64,000 bases of DNA from Nocardia macrotermitis (GTDB lineage: Bacteria > Actinomycetota > Actinomycetes > Mycobacteriales > Mycobacteriaceae): positions 124,001-188,000 of the forward strand of contig NZ_WEGK01000006.1 in NCBI RefSeq assembly GCF_009604405.1, read 5' to 3'. Each line of letters starts with the position of its first letter. The first letter of the stretch is position 1. This document shows positions 33,001 to 40,613 of this stretch, in pieces. The translations under genes and the position numbers were made by a program. The notes under the pieces are model-generated. The model was not told the origin of the DNA, searched no databases, and saw nothing but the letters and a program-made list of their open reading frames with translations.

Positions 33001-34168
33001 CGATGCGGAGCAGATCGTGCGGCGAACCGACCGCGAAGCACCGCAACCCGCCCAGGGACCACTGTCCGCCGCCGACCTCCTGACCCTGGTCCGCCAGTCC
33101 GCCGCCGCGGTGCTCGGCCTCGATCAGCTGGACCGAGTCGAGCCCGACACCCCGTTCGCCGAACTCGGCATGACCTCGCTCGCCGCAGTCGAACTGACCG
33201 AAAAGCTGTGTGCACGAACAGGTACCGCACTATCGGCGAGCGCGCCGATCGAACATCCCACACCCGCAGCCCTGGCCGAGCACCTACGAGTACACCGCAC
33301 CGAGGACCCCCCGACGGCAGGCGCGGATGCGCTCCCCACGCTGTATCTCGACCTGAATCGCGCGGGCGAGATCGAGGCCGCCGCAGCCCTGATCACCGCG
33401 GCCTCGTACACCCGCCCCCGATTCGGCCCCGGCGACATCCGGCAATCCACCCCGCCACCCGTCCGGCTCGCCGCCGGTGGTGGTGACGCACCGCCGATCA
33501 TCTGCTTCCCGGCACTCACCGCGATGTCGGGCCCACACGAATTCGCCGGATTCGCAAGCTCTTTCGGCAACCACCACCCGATCCACGCCATGGAAGCACC
33601 GGGCTTCCGCGTCGGATCGGCGGTACCGCAGGACCTGCGCACCTACCTGCACGCGCAGGTGACGACCATCCTCGACACCGTCGGCGATCGGGACTACTTT
33701 CTCGTCGGCCGCTCCCTCGGCGGCTGTGTCGCCCATGCGGTGGCCGCCGAACTCCTCACTGCGGGACGGCCACCGCGCGGGCTGGCCCTGATCGACACCT
33801 ACCCGCTCGAGACACCGGCACTGCCCGACAAACAGTGGTGGATGCCCGCGCTCATCGCCGGTATGGTGCGCCGCGTCGACCAGCTGGGCCTGGAACTGTC
33901 CGCGCACCGCCTCACCACCATGGGCGCCTACCTCCGCATCGCCGCCGAACTGACCGCCGAGCCGATCCCGGTCCCGGCACTACTGGTGCGCGCCCGCGAT
34001 CCGCTGCCGGGTATGCCGGTCGAGGATCCGGACTGGCAGGCGGACTGGCCGTACGCCGGGCACACCGTCGACGTTGCGGGCGACCACTATTCGGTGCTCG
34101 AGGACCGGTCCCCGGGAACCGCCGCCGCGGTCGCCGACTGGATCGCCACCCTGGACGACGGGCGTTGA
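30044..34168 (+). CDS. Type I modular PKS 4: module 5 (KS-AT-ACP) with terminal thioesterase
   Basis: 1374 residues starting at GTG 30044 (GTGA overlap, GGGAGG site). A docking helix (REAKLRTYLKKAIADTQELR) is followed by KS Cys216, then a malonyl AT (GHSIGE Ser671; HAFH ~771). There is no KR, DH or ER. A long Ser/Thr/Asp/Arg-rich linker (~930-1010) leads to the ACP (Ser1045 in LGMTSLAAVEL, Thr replacing the usual Asp). The C-terminal alpha/beta-hydrolase thioesterase has Ser1224 (GRSLGG), Asp1251 (LIDTYP) and His1348 (GDHYS). Modules 4 and 5 are both non-reducing, so the chain reaching the TE is a 3,5-diketo acid suited to pyrone formation. Confidence 0.95.
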   Translation: MTTEQTAQPGAREAKLRTYLKKAIADTQELRAELQQVRTAATEPIAVVGMGCRYPGGVRSPAQLWDLVADGVDAIGPWPDDRGWDADGLYDEDPARVGASYVRAGGFVSGMADFDAGLFGMSPREALATDPQQRQLLEVSWEALEGAGIDPLSLRGSNTGVYTGIVADDYADGYWSAVPPELEGYVGVGTSVSVASGRVAYTFGLEGPAVSVDTACSSSLVSMHLAVSALRAGECDLALAGGVTLLTSPAGFIEFSRQRGLSPDGRCRSFGSGANGTGWAEGVGVVVLQRLSDAQRSGREVLAVIRATAINQDGASNGLTAPNGVAQQRVIRRALDAAGLDPADVDAVEAHGTGTTLGDPIEANALIQVYGRTERPHPLYVGSLKSNIGHTAAAAGVGGVIKMVQALRAGVLPMSLHADVPSEHVDWSTGSVRVLSESVVWPELGRPRRVGVSAFGVSGTNAHLILEQAPAGASNAATDGTTATGNPATAWLLSANTDAALRRQARDLADHVRSRPPVDPADIARALATGRTRLPHRALVIGSGETEFADRLAAFADGAETATTVSGSVRRRGVVGCLFTGQGSQRPGMGAELAQRFPVFDEVYRRALALLDERLRGRIEGSLATIVLESSDAAAVAPTVIAQPALFAFEVALFRLLESWGARPDYVCGHSIGEIAAAHVSGVLTLEAAVELVAERAARMQELPPVGAMLAVEMSVAELDSAMPGWHDGADLAAVNGPTAIVVSGPVDAVEKVRDTVRSHGRRVRRLEVSHAFHSRCLDPMLDGFEKAIAALPFAAPRIPLLSTVTATPVIAETIATPEYWVSQVRQPVLFHDTVRELVRLGVTDLLEIGPDAVLAPSAKATVSTTATPPTVTAAVRRDRSEVETTLAAAARLELAGTTIDWAAVVGTGPVATGLPSYPFERETFRLPPGPALSPGRGRTAVSADRSETAGTDETAGSTYSPSTRTPDDPTDPPGGVERGGRWRERDAEQIVRRTDREAPQPAQGPLSAADLLTLVRQSAAAVLGLDQLDRVEPDTPFAELGMTSLAAVELTEKLCARTGTALSASAPIEHPTPAALAEHLRVHRTEDPPTAGADALPTLYLDLNRAGEIEAAAALITAASYTRPRFGPGDIRQSTPPPVRLAAGGGDAPPIICFPALTAMSGPHEFAGFASSFGNHHPIHAMEAPGFRVGSAVPQDLRTYLHAQVTTILDTVGDRDYFLVGRSLGGCVAHAVAAELLTAGRPPRGLALIDTYPLETPALPDKQWWMPALIAGMVRRVDQLGLELSAHRLTTMGAYLRIAAELTAEPIPVPALLVRARDPLPGMPVEDPDWQADWPYAGHTVDVAGDHYSVLEDRSPGTAAAVADWIATLDDGR
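30392..30538 (+). repeat. KS5 segment identical to KS4 (copy 2)
   Basis: Second copy of the 147-bp identity with 27039-27185. Similarity continues with scattered mismatches through the active-site region and reappears near the 3' end of both KS domains. This is consistent with patchwork homogenisation. Confidence 0.85.
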
Positions 34169-34195
34169 CGAGCATGTGCGGTCGCGTTCGGTCCA

Positions 34196-34280
34196 CCCCT
34201 ATTTCCGGTCCACGGTACCGCTAGCACACCGCGCTGCTTAGGGGTGATATGCGCGCGAACCGGTTGTTAGCGTGCGAACC
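34196..34280 (+). promoter_or_regulatory. SDR promoter with paired CCCCTA / TAGGGG boxes, probably leaderless
   Basis: CACCCCTA (CCCCTA at 34196-34201) and TAGGGGTG (box 34239-34244) are inverted partners 43 nt apart centre to centre. TAGCGT (34268-34273) follows the second box by 23 nt and ATG 34281 by a further 7 nt. No ribosome site is present. The layout aligns without gaps to the ABC-operon promoter at 35194. Confidence 0.6.
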
Positions 34281-35168
34281 ATGAGCGAAAACGCAACCCC
34301 CGCAACGAAAACCGTGTTGATCACCGGCACCTCCTCCGGCGCCGGCCTGGCCGCCGCGGTCGCCGCCGCGCAGGCCGGATTCACCGTCGTCGCCACCGTC
34401 CGCGATCTGGACCGGACCACGGCCCTGCGCGAGGCGGCCCACGCGGCCGGAGTGGAACTCGACATCCGCCGCCTCGACGTCACCGAACCGGACAGCATCG
34501 AGGCGGCGATCTCCGGCGTGCTGGCCACCCACGGCCGGCTGGACGCGGTGGTGAACAACGCCGGGGTCGGCAGCATCGGCACCCTCGAACTGCTGGACCT
34601 GGACCAGATCCGCTACGGCATGGAGGTCAACTTCTTCGGTGTGCTCGCGGTGAGCCGGGCGGCACTGCCGCACCTGCGGGCCAGCGGCGGCCGCCTGGTC
34701 ACCGTGGGCAGCGCCTACGGTGCGGTCGGACAGCCGTTCAACGAGGCGTACTGCGCCGGAAAGGCCGCGACCGAAACGTATATGGAGGCCCTGGCCACGG
34801 TGGCGGCCGAGGTCGGAGTGACGGTGTCGGTCGTGCAGCCGGGCCCGATCGCCTCCTCGTTCGGCGACAACATGCCCATCGACCGGGTGGCCCTGCGGGC
34901 GGCGGCCGAAGCCGGGCCCTACAAGGCCGCCTACGCGAACTATCTGACCTACCTGCCCGGCATGATCGCCGGTGCGGTGCAGACCTCCGCCGAGGTCGCC
35001 GAGTACGTGGTGTACGCGCTGACCGACCCGGCGCCGCCGTTCCGCATCCAGACCTCGGACTTCTCCCGGAGTTTCGTGGCGGACAAACTCGTCGATGTCG
35101 ACGGCTCGGCAGTGCAGGCGATCACCCGGCAGTGGCTGGTCCCGGCGGATACGGGTGTCAACCCCTAG
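34281..35168 (+). CDS. Short-chain dehydrogenase/reductase
   Basis: A 295-residue classical SDR: NAD(P) motif TGTSSGAG (residues ~17-24), NNAGVG (~95-100), catalytic Ser in VTVGSAYG and YCAGK (Tyr/Lys of YxxxK). An upstream in-frame GTG (34272) exists, but ATG 34281 sits at the same offset from the promoter box as the PKS1 and ABC starts and is preferred. It lies between the PKS genes and the ABC operon with its own copy of the regulon promoter, so it probably modifies the polyketide or its precursor by keto/hydroxyl interconversion. Substrate not predictable. Confidence 0.9.
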   Translation: MSENATPATKTVLITGTSSGAGLAAAVAAAQAGFTVVATVRDLDRTTALREAAHAAGVELDIRRLDVTEPDSIEAAISGVLATHGRLDAVVNNAGVGSIGTLELLDLDQIRYGMEVNFFGVLAVSRAALPHLRASGGRLVTVGSAYGAVGQPFNEAYCAGKAATETYMEALATVAAEVGVTVSVVQPGPIASSFGDNMPIDRVALRAAAEAGPYKAAYANYLTYLPGMIAGAVQTSAEVAEYVVYALTDPAPPFRIQTSDFSRSFVADKLVDVDGSAVQAITRQWLVPADTGVNP

Positions 35169-35236
35169 CTTCCCCGCCGCCGCGGGCCGCATTTCTGGGG
35201 TAACCGGCGCGGAATTTCGTTGTTAATGTCCGAGAT
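35162..35236 (+). promoter_or_regulatory. ABC-operon promoter with CCCCTA / CTGGGG boxes, probably leaderless
   Basis: CCCCTA (35162-35167, overlapping the SDR stop) and CTGGGGT (35195-35201) are inverted relatives 33 nt apart. TAATGT (35224-35229) is the -10. GTG 35237 is 7 nt further on, exactly as in the SDR and PKS1 promoters. GTTGTTA is shared at the same position with the SDR promoter. Confidence 0.6.
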
Positions 35237-36874
35237 GTGCGTTCGATTTCGCCGTTGCGGCTGGTGATCCTTTCCATTGTCTCCGCCTTGTCCATTGCCG
35301 GATGTACCGGGTCCGGTACCTCCGGGACGGCGCCGTCGACGCCGGTTTCCGGAGGTACGCTGACCTTCGGAATAAATGATTCCCCGAGCTGTTTCGATAT
35401 TCACGTGACCTCCGCCGACGTCGCCGCGGAAATTCAGCGAAATGTCGTGGATTCCCTCGTCTCCGAGGATTCCGGACACAAATTCCGCCCCTGGCTGGCG
35501 ACCGCGTGGACCGTCGCCGACGATTTGCGCAGTTATACGTTCACGCTGCGCAAGGACGTGACATTCACCGATGGCGCGCCGTTCGACGCGGCGGCCGTGA
35601 AAGCGAATTTCGATCATATCGTGGCGCCGGCCACCAAATCCCAATACGCCCGGAATCTGCTCGGCCCGTACACCGGTACCGACGTGATCGACGATCACAC
35701 CGTCCGTGTCGATTTCTCGGCGCCGTTCGCGCCGTTCCTCCAGGCCGCGAGCACGCCGTATCTGGGCTTCTATTCGCCGCGCGCACTGGCCACCGGCGCG
35801 GACAAATTGTGTGCGGGCGGACCGGCCGACATCGGTTCCGGACCGTTCGTTTTCACCGAGTACACCAAGGGCCAGAGCGCGGTGATGACCCGTAATCCGA
35901 ATTACCGGTGGGCTCCCGAGGGAGCCGCGCATCAGGGCCCGGCCTATCTGAACTCGCTGGTCTTCCGGATCCTGCCCGAGGACGCCACCCGGGTCGGCGC
36001 GCTGACCAGCGGTCAGGTCGACATCGCCAGGGCGATCCCGCCGATCCAGGTGCGGACCGTGGAGGCGTCCTCGAATCTGACGGTCACCCGGGTGGATCAG
36101 CCGGGGCTGACCTACGGCATCCACCTGAACACCGCCGCCGCACCCCTGGACGACGAGCGGGTCCGCCGCGCGATCCAGCAGGGCGTCGATGTGGCGCAGG
36201 ACGTGCAGACCGTCTACTTCGGCCAGTACAAGCGGGCCTGGGGACCGCTCTCGCCGACCACCGCCTCCTACGCGGCGACGGTGGAGAACTCCTGGCGCTA
36301 CGATCCGCGGGCCGCGGGCCGGCTGCTGGACGAAGCGGGCTGGACCGGCCGCGACAGCGCGGGCTTCCGGACCCGGGACGGTCGGCGCCTGAGCCTGTTC
36401 TGGCCCGCGCTGCCCGAGGCGAGCACCCGCGACCAGCGCAACCTGCTGGACCAGGCCGTGCAGGCGGATCTGGCGAAAATCGGTGTGGAGGTACAACATC
36501 CGCATCTGACCGCCGGTGAATACAACGCCCGGGTGGCCAGCGGCGACTTCCAGTTGTTCTCGGTGAGCTGGGCGCGTTCGGAGGCCGATCTGCTCCGGTT
36601 GTTCTTCCACAGCGCGAACATCCCGCCCGCCGGGCAGAACGTGTCGCATCTGCGCGATCCGCAGGTCGACGGCTGGACCGCGACCGGCGCGGCGACCACC
36701 GACCAGCACCTGCGCGATCAGGTCTACCGCGACACCCAGCAGCGGGTGCTGGAAACCGGTGCGATGGTCCCGCTCTACGTGCTGGCCGCGGTCGACGGCT
36801 CCTCGCGGCGCGTGCACGGGCAGAAATTCGATCCGAACGGCTGGCTCCAGTTCTACGACGCCTGGAAGGCCTGA
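35237..36874 (+). CDS. ABC transporter substrate-binding lipoprotein (peptide/nickel type, family 5)
   Basis: A 545-residue extracellular solute-binding protein. The signal peptide ends in a lipobox (LSIAGC, Cys at residue ~22), so it is membrane-anchored. A Ser/Thr/Gly-rich spacer leads into the family-5 fold typical of oligopeptide, nickel and opine-metallophore binders (GGTLTFGINDSPSCFDIH; WTVADDLRSYTFTLRKDVTFTDGAPFDAAAVKANFDHI). It heads an operon with two permeases and a fused ATPase. The direction is import. Co-regulation with the PKS by the same promoter box suggests uptake of a ligand linked to the polyketide, which is unusual for a biosynthetic locus. Confidence 0.9.
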   Translation: MRSISPLRLVILSIVSALSIAGCTGSGTSGTAPSTPVSGGTLTFGINDSPSCFDIHVTSADVAAEIQRNVVDSLVSEDSGHKFRPWLATAWTVADDLRSYTFTLRKDVTFTDGAPFDAAAVKANFDHIVAPATKSQYARNLLGPYTGTDVIDDHTVRVDFSAPFAPFLQAASTPYLGFYSPRALATGADKLCAGGPADIGSGPFVFTEYTKGQSAVMTRNPNYRWAPEGAAHQGPAYLNSLVFRILPEDATRVGALTSGQVDIARAIPPIQVRTVEASSNLTVTRVDQPGLTYGIHLNTAAAPLDDERVRRAIQQGVDVAQDVQTVYFGQYKRAWGPLSPTTASYAATVENSWRYDPRAAGRLLDEAGWTGRDSAGFRTRDGRRLSLFWPALPEASTRDQRNLLDQAVQADLAKIGVEVQHPHLTAGEYNARVASGDFQLFSVSWARSEADLLRLFFHSANIPPAGQNVSHLRDPQVDGWTATGAATTDQHLRDQVYRDTQQRVLETGAMVPLYVLAAVDGSSRRVHGQKFDPNGWLQFYDAWKA

Positions 36875-36876
36875 TC

Positions 36877-37863
36877 GTGCAGGTACTCGGCATGCCCGAC
36901 GTCGTGGTCGGGGACGCGGTGGTCCGGGCGCTGACGGCGGTGGGCAAACGCCTGCTGGCAGCGGTCGCGGTGGTCTTCGGCGCCGCCTCGCTCGGCTTCG
37001 TCGCACTGCAACTGCTGCCGGGCGATCCCGTGGACTGGCTGCTCGGCCCGAACATGACCGCCTCACCGGACCTGCGAGCGCGGGTGCGGGCCGACTACGG
37101 CTTCGATCGGCCGGTGTTCGAGCAGTACCTGTCGTATCTGAACACGGTCCTGCACGGGCAGCTCGGCACCTCCTATCAGCTGCAACAGCCGGTGACGACG
37201 CTGATCGCGAATCAGCTCGCGCCCACCGCGGAACTGGCCGTCACGGCACTGGTGCTGGCCCTGGCGATCGCGATCGCCGCCGCAGTCGCGACGGCCGGGC
37301 GACGGCCCCGGCTGCGCGCGGGGGTCTCCACCGCCGAACTCGTCGTCACCTCGGCGCCGCAGTACTGGGTGGGCATCCTGCTGCTGACGGGGTTCTCGTT
37401 CCAGCTGCGGGTGTTCCCGGTCGCGGGCGCGCAAACTCCCGCGGCGCTGGTGCTTCCGGCGATCACGCTCGCGCTGTCCATCGCGGGGGTGCTGTCGCAG
37501 GTGTTGCGCGAGGGGCTGGAGGCGGCGCTGACCCAGCCGTTCATCGTCACCGCGCGAGCGCGGGGGGCGAGCCTGTCGGCGGTCCGGTTGCGGCATGCGC
37601 TGCGGCACGCGGCGGCGCCGCTGCTGACCCTCACCGGCTGGCTGACCGGCACCCTGCTCGGCGGTGTCGTCCCGGTGGAGACGGTCTTCGGGCGGCCGGG
37701 CATCGGATCGCTTGTGCTGCAAGCGGTCACGAGCCGGGACATGCCGGTCGTCATGGGCGTCATCCTGCTGTCCGCGGTGGTGTTCGTGGTGATCTCCACC
37801 CTCGTCGACCTGTTGCAACTCGCCCTCGATCCGCGTATCCGCACGAACGGAGACCGACCGTGA
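36877..37863 (+). CDS. ABC transporter permease, DppB/OppB type
   Basis: A 328-residue permease starting at GTG, 2 nt after the lipoprotein stop. It has about six membrane segments: the first at ~25-45 (LLAAVAVVFGAASLGFVALQLL), then the family GDPVDWLLGPN periplasmic loop. The cytoplasmic EAA-like loop near ARARGASLSAVRLRHALRHA contacts the ATPase. The GVVPVETVFGRPGIGSLVLQAVTSRDMPVV ending is diagnostic for binding-protein-dependent peptide/nickel permeases. It overlaps the next permease by 4 nt. Confidence 0.92.
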   Translation: MQVLGMPDVVVGDAVVRALTAVGKRLLAAVAVVFGAASLGFVALQLLPGDPVDWLLGPNMTASPDLRARVRADYGFDRPVFEQYLSYLNTVLHGQLGTSYQLQQPVTTLIANQLAPTAELAVTALVLALAIAIAAAVATAGRRPRLRAGVSTAELVVTSAPQYWVGILLLTGFSFQLRVFPVAGAQTPAALVLPAITLALSIAGVLSQVLREGLEAALTQPFIVTARARGASLSAVRLRHALRHAAAPLLTLTGWLTGTLLGGVVPVETVFGRPGIGSLVLQAVTSRDMPVVMGVILLSAVVFVVISTLVDLLQLALDPRIRTNGDRP

Positions 37864-38720
37864 CCGCCCCTGACATCGCCGCGCCGGAGACCGCCGCGGC
37901 GCTCCGGCCCCGGATGCCGCGCCCGGCCCTGGTCGCGGCCGCCGCGGTGCTGGCCCTGATCGTCGTGGTGGCGATCGCGCCGGGCCTGTTCACCGACTTC
38001 TCGCCGACCGCGACCGATATGCGGCAGGCCCTGGTCGCCCCGGGCGGCGCGCACTGGTTCGGCACCGATCAACTGGGCCGCGACGTGTTCACCCGGGTGC
38101 TCTACGGGACCCGGCCCGCGATCCTGCTGGCGGTGACGGCGACCGCGTTGGCCGTCGCGATCGGCACCCTGACCGGACTGCTTGCGGCACTGGGCGGCCC
38201 GATCGCCGATCAGATCCTCATGCGCGGCGCGGACGTGCTGCTCGCGCTGCCGCCGCTGCTGCTCGCCCTGCTGGTCATCGCGGCACTGGGGCCGGGCACC
38301 GGCAATGTGGCGGTGGCGGTCGCGATCGCGTTCCTGCCGCTGTACGCGCGGCTGGTGCGTTCGGAGGCACTGCTGGTGCGCCGGTCCGGCTACGTGGAAT
38401 CGGCTACCGGCCTGGGCATTCCGCGGCCGGTGGTGATCGTCCGACACGTCGTGCCCAACGCGCTGGGACCGTTGCTGGTCATGGCGCCGCTCGGATTCGG
38501 CACCTCGATGCTGTATTCGTCGGCGCTGAGTTTCCTGGGGCTGGGACTTCAGCCCCCGACGCCGGAGTGGGGCGCGATGCTGTCGGAGGGCAAGAGCATC
38601 CTGGCGGCCGCGTGGTGGGTCGGCGTCTTTCCCGGAATCGCGGTGACCTGCACCGTGATCGCGGTCAACGTCGTGGGTCGCGCGGTGCGCACCCGCTTCA
38701 CCGGGCGAGGTGTGGCATGA
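37860..38720 (+). CDS. ABC transporter permease, DppC/OppC type
   Basis: A 286-residue permease translated from GTG 37860 in the GTGA overlap. It has an N-terminal membrane helix (ALVAAAAVLALIVVVAIAPGLF) followed by the DppC hallmark HWFGTDQLGRDVFTRVLYG. The EAA-like loop contains VESATGLGIPRPVVIVRHVVPN, and the C-terminus has SFLGLGLQPPTPEWGAMLSEG. It forms the heteromeric channel with the upstream DppB-type subunit. ATGA overlap with the ATPase gene. Confidence 0.92.
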   Translation: MTAPDIAAPETAAALRPRMPRPALVAAAAVLALIVVVAIAPGLFTDFSPTATDMRQALVAPGGAHWFGTDQLGRDVFTRVLYGTRPAILLAVTATALAVAIGTLTGLLAALGGPIADQILMRGADVLLALPPLLLALLVIAALGPGTGNVAVAVAIAFLPLYARLVRSEALLVRRSGYVESATGLGIPRPVVIVRHVVPNALGPLLVMAPLGFGTSMLYSSALSFLGLGLQPPTPEWGAMLSEGKSILAAAWWVGVFPGIAVTCTVIAVNVVGRAVRTRFTGRGVA

Positions 38721-40597
38721 GCGGCACGGACCGGAACGAGCCTGCGGCCGAGACGCTTTCGACCGAACCACAGCTGATCGTCGACGGACTGGAGGTCGTT
38801 TTCGGGTCGGGTCCGAGCCGGGTGCACGCGGTGCGGGACGTGTCGTTCGAGGTGCGGGCGGGCGAATGTCTCGCCGTCATCGGCGAATCCGGTTCCGGCA
38901 AGAGCGTCACCGCGCGCACCCTGATGGGACTGACCGGCGACGACGCGACCGTCACCGCTCGCCGGCTCGAATTCGAGCACACCGATCTGCTCGCCCTCGA
39001 CGAGCCCGGCTGGCGCGCCCTGCGCGGGCGGCGCATCGCACTGGTGTTGCAGGACGCGATGGTCGCGCTGGATCCGTTGCGCCGCACCGGAACCGAGATC
39101 GCCGAGCCGCTGCGCATCCACGCCGTGCCCCGGCGCGGTTCCCTCGACGACGCGGTGACGGCGCTGCTCACCGATGTGGGTGTGCCCGAACCCGAACGAC
39201 GCGCGCGCCAATATCCGCACGAGCTCTCCGGCGGATTGCGTCAGCGCGCGCTGATCGCCTCGGCCATCGCCGCGGGCCCGGATCTGCTGCTCGCCGACGA
39301 GCCGACCACCGCCCTGGACGCCACGGTCGCCGCCCAGGTCCTGGACCTGCTGCGCGACCTGCGCGCGGGCGGTATGTCGATCCTGCTGATCAGCCACGAC
39401 CTGACCGTGGTGTCCCGGTCGGCGGACCGGGTCGCGGTGATGTTCGGCGGCCGCATCGTGGAATACGGTCCGGCCCAACGCATTCTGCGCGAACCGCGGC
39501 ATCCGTACACCCGCGCGCTGCTGGCCGCGGTGCCCACCGGCGACAGCCGGGGCCACTACCTGTCGGGCAGCCGGAGCGGCGCCGCGACCGAGTCCGGAGG
39601 CTGTCCGTATGCGGCCCGGTGCCCGCACGCCGACGAGCAGTGCGTGCGCGAACTTCCCACGCTGACAGCCGATTCCGGCGAAAACCCCGACGGTCCGGCG
39701 CACGAGGTGCGGTGCTGGCACCCCGACGCCGTGGTCGCGGTACCCCTGCGCGTCCCCTCGCCCGCGCCCGCCGACGCGCCCACGCGGACCCTGCTCGAGG
39801 TCGACGCCGTCGGCAAGACGTACCGCGTCCCGGGCGGCGGGCGTCACCACGCCGTGCGTGACGTGTCGTTCCAGCTCCGTGCGGGCGAGGTGCTCGGCGT
39901 CGTCGGTGAATCGGGTTCGGGCAAGACCACGACCGGACGCATCGTGCTCGGCCTGACCAGGCCCGACACCGGCGCCGTCCGCTTCGACGGGCTGGCCTGG
40001 AGTGACCTGCGCGAACACCGGCGTCGTCCGCACCGGCGCCGGATCCAGGCGATCTATCAGGATGCGCTGGGCTCGTTCGATCCCCGGCTCACCGTCGCCG
40101 GGATCCTCGGGGCCGCCGTCGCGCGCGGGGGCGTCCCGCGCGGTCCGGCGCGTCGGGCCCGTGCCCTCGAGCTGCTCGATCAGGTCGGCCTCGCGGCGAC
40201 CGTACTGGACCGCCGCCCCCGCGAACTGTCCGGTGGCCAGCGGCAGCGGGTGGGGATCGCCCGCGCGCTGGCGCCGGGACCGGAGATCCTCGTCTGCGAC
40301 GAACCCGTTTCGGCACTTGATGTTTCGGTGCAGGCGCAGATCCTCGATCTGCTCACCGTGCTGCAACACGAACTCGGTGTCGCCATGCTGTTCATCTCCC
40401 ACGACCTGGGCGTCATCCACCATCTCAGCGATCGGATCCTGGTGATGAAGGACGGCCGGATCGTGGAGGAAGGCACGGCGACCAGCGTGTTCGCCGATCC
40501 CCGCGACCCGTACACCAGGCAGCTGCTCGCCGCGACCGCGGTGCGACCGGACGATCGGCGGATCTCCGACCGGCCGGTCGCACCGGTGCCGAGCTGA
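38717..40597 (+). CDS. Fused dual ATPase of peptide/nickel-type ABC importer (DppD-DppF)
   Basis: A 626-residue protein with two complete nucleotide-binding domains in one chain. Domain 1 (~20-270): Walker A GESGSGKSVT, signature LSGGLRQR, Walker B LLLADEPTTALD. Domain 2 (~360-610): GESGSGKTTT, LSGGQRQRVGIARAL, ILVCDEPVSALD. Between them is the C-terminal oligopeptide-family extension with a Cys-containing GGCPYAARCPHADEQC segment. The fusion replaces the usual separate DppD and DppF. It powers the two preceding permeases. Start ATG 38717 overlaps the permease stop. Confidence 0.93.
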   Translation: MSGTDRNEPAAETLSTEPQLIVDGLEVVFGSGPSRVHAVRDVSFEVRAGECLAVIGESGSGKSVTARTLMGLTGDDATVTARRLEFEHTDLLALDEPGWRALRGRRIALVLQDAMVALDPLRRTGTEIAEPLRIHAVPRRGSLDDAVTALLTDVGVPEPERRARQYPHELSGGLRQRALIASAIAAGPDLLLADEPTTALDATVAAQVLDLLRDLRAGGMSILLISHDLTVVSRSADRVAVMFGGRIVEYGPAQRILREPRHPYTRALLAAVPTGDSRGHYLSGSRSGAATESGGCPYAARCPHADEQCVRELPTLTADSGENPDGPAHEVRCWHPDAVVAVPLRVPSPAPADAPTRTLLEVDAVGKTYRVPGGGRHHAVRDVSFQLRAGEVLGVVGESGSGKTTTGRIVLGLTRPDTGAVRFDGLAWSDLREHRRRPHRRRIQAIYQDALGSFDPRLTVAGILGAAVARGGVPRGPARRARALELLDQVGLAATVLDRRPRELSGGQRQRVGIARALAPGPEILVCDEPVSALDVSVQAQILDLLTVLQHELGVAMLFISHDLGVIHHLSDRILVMKDGRIVEEGTATSVFADPRDPYTRQLLAATAVRPDDRRISDRPVAPVPS

Positions 40598-40613
40598 CCA
40601 GCGGAGGCCGTGC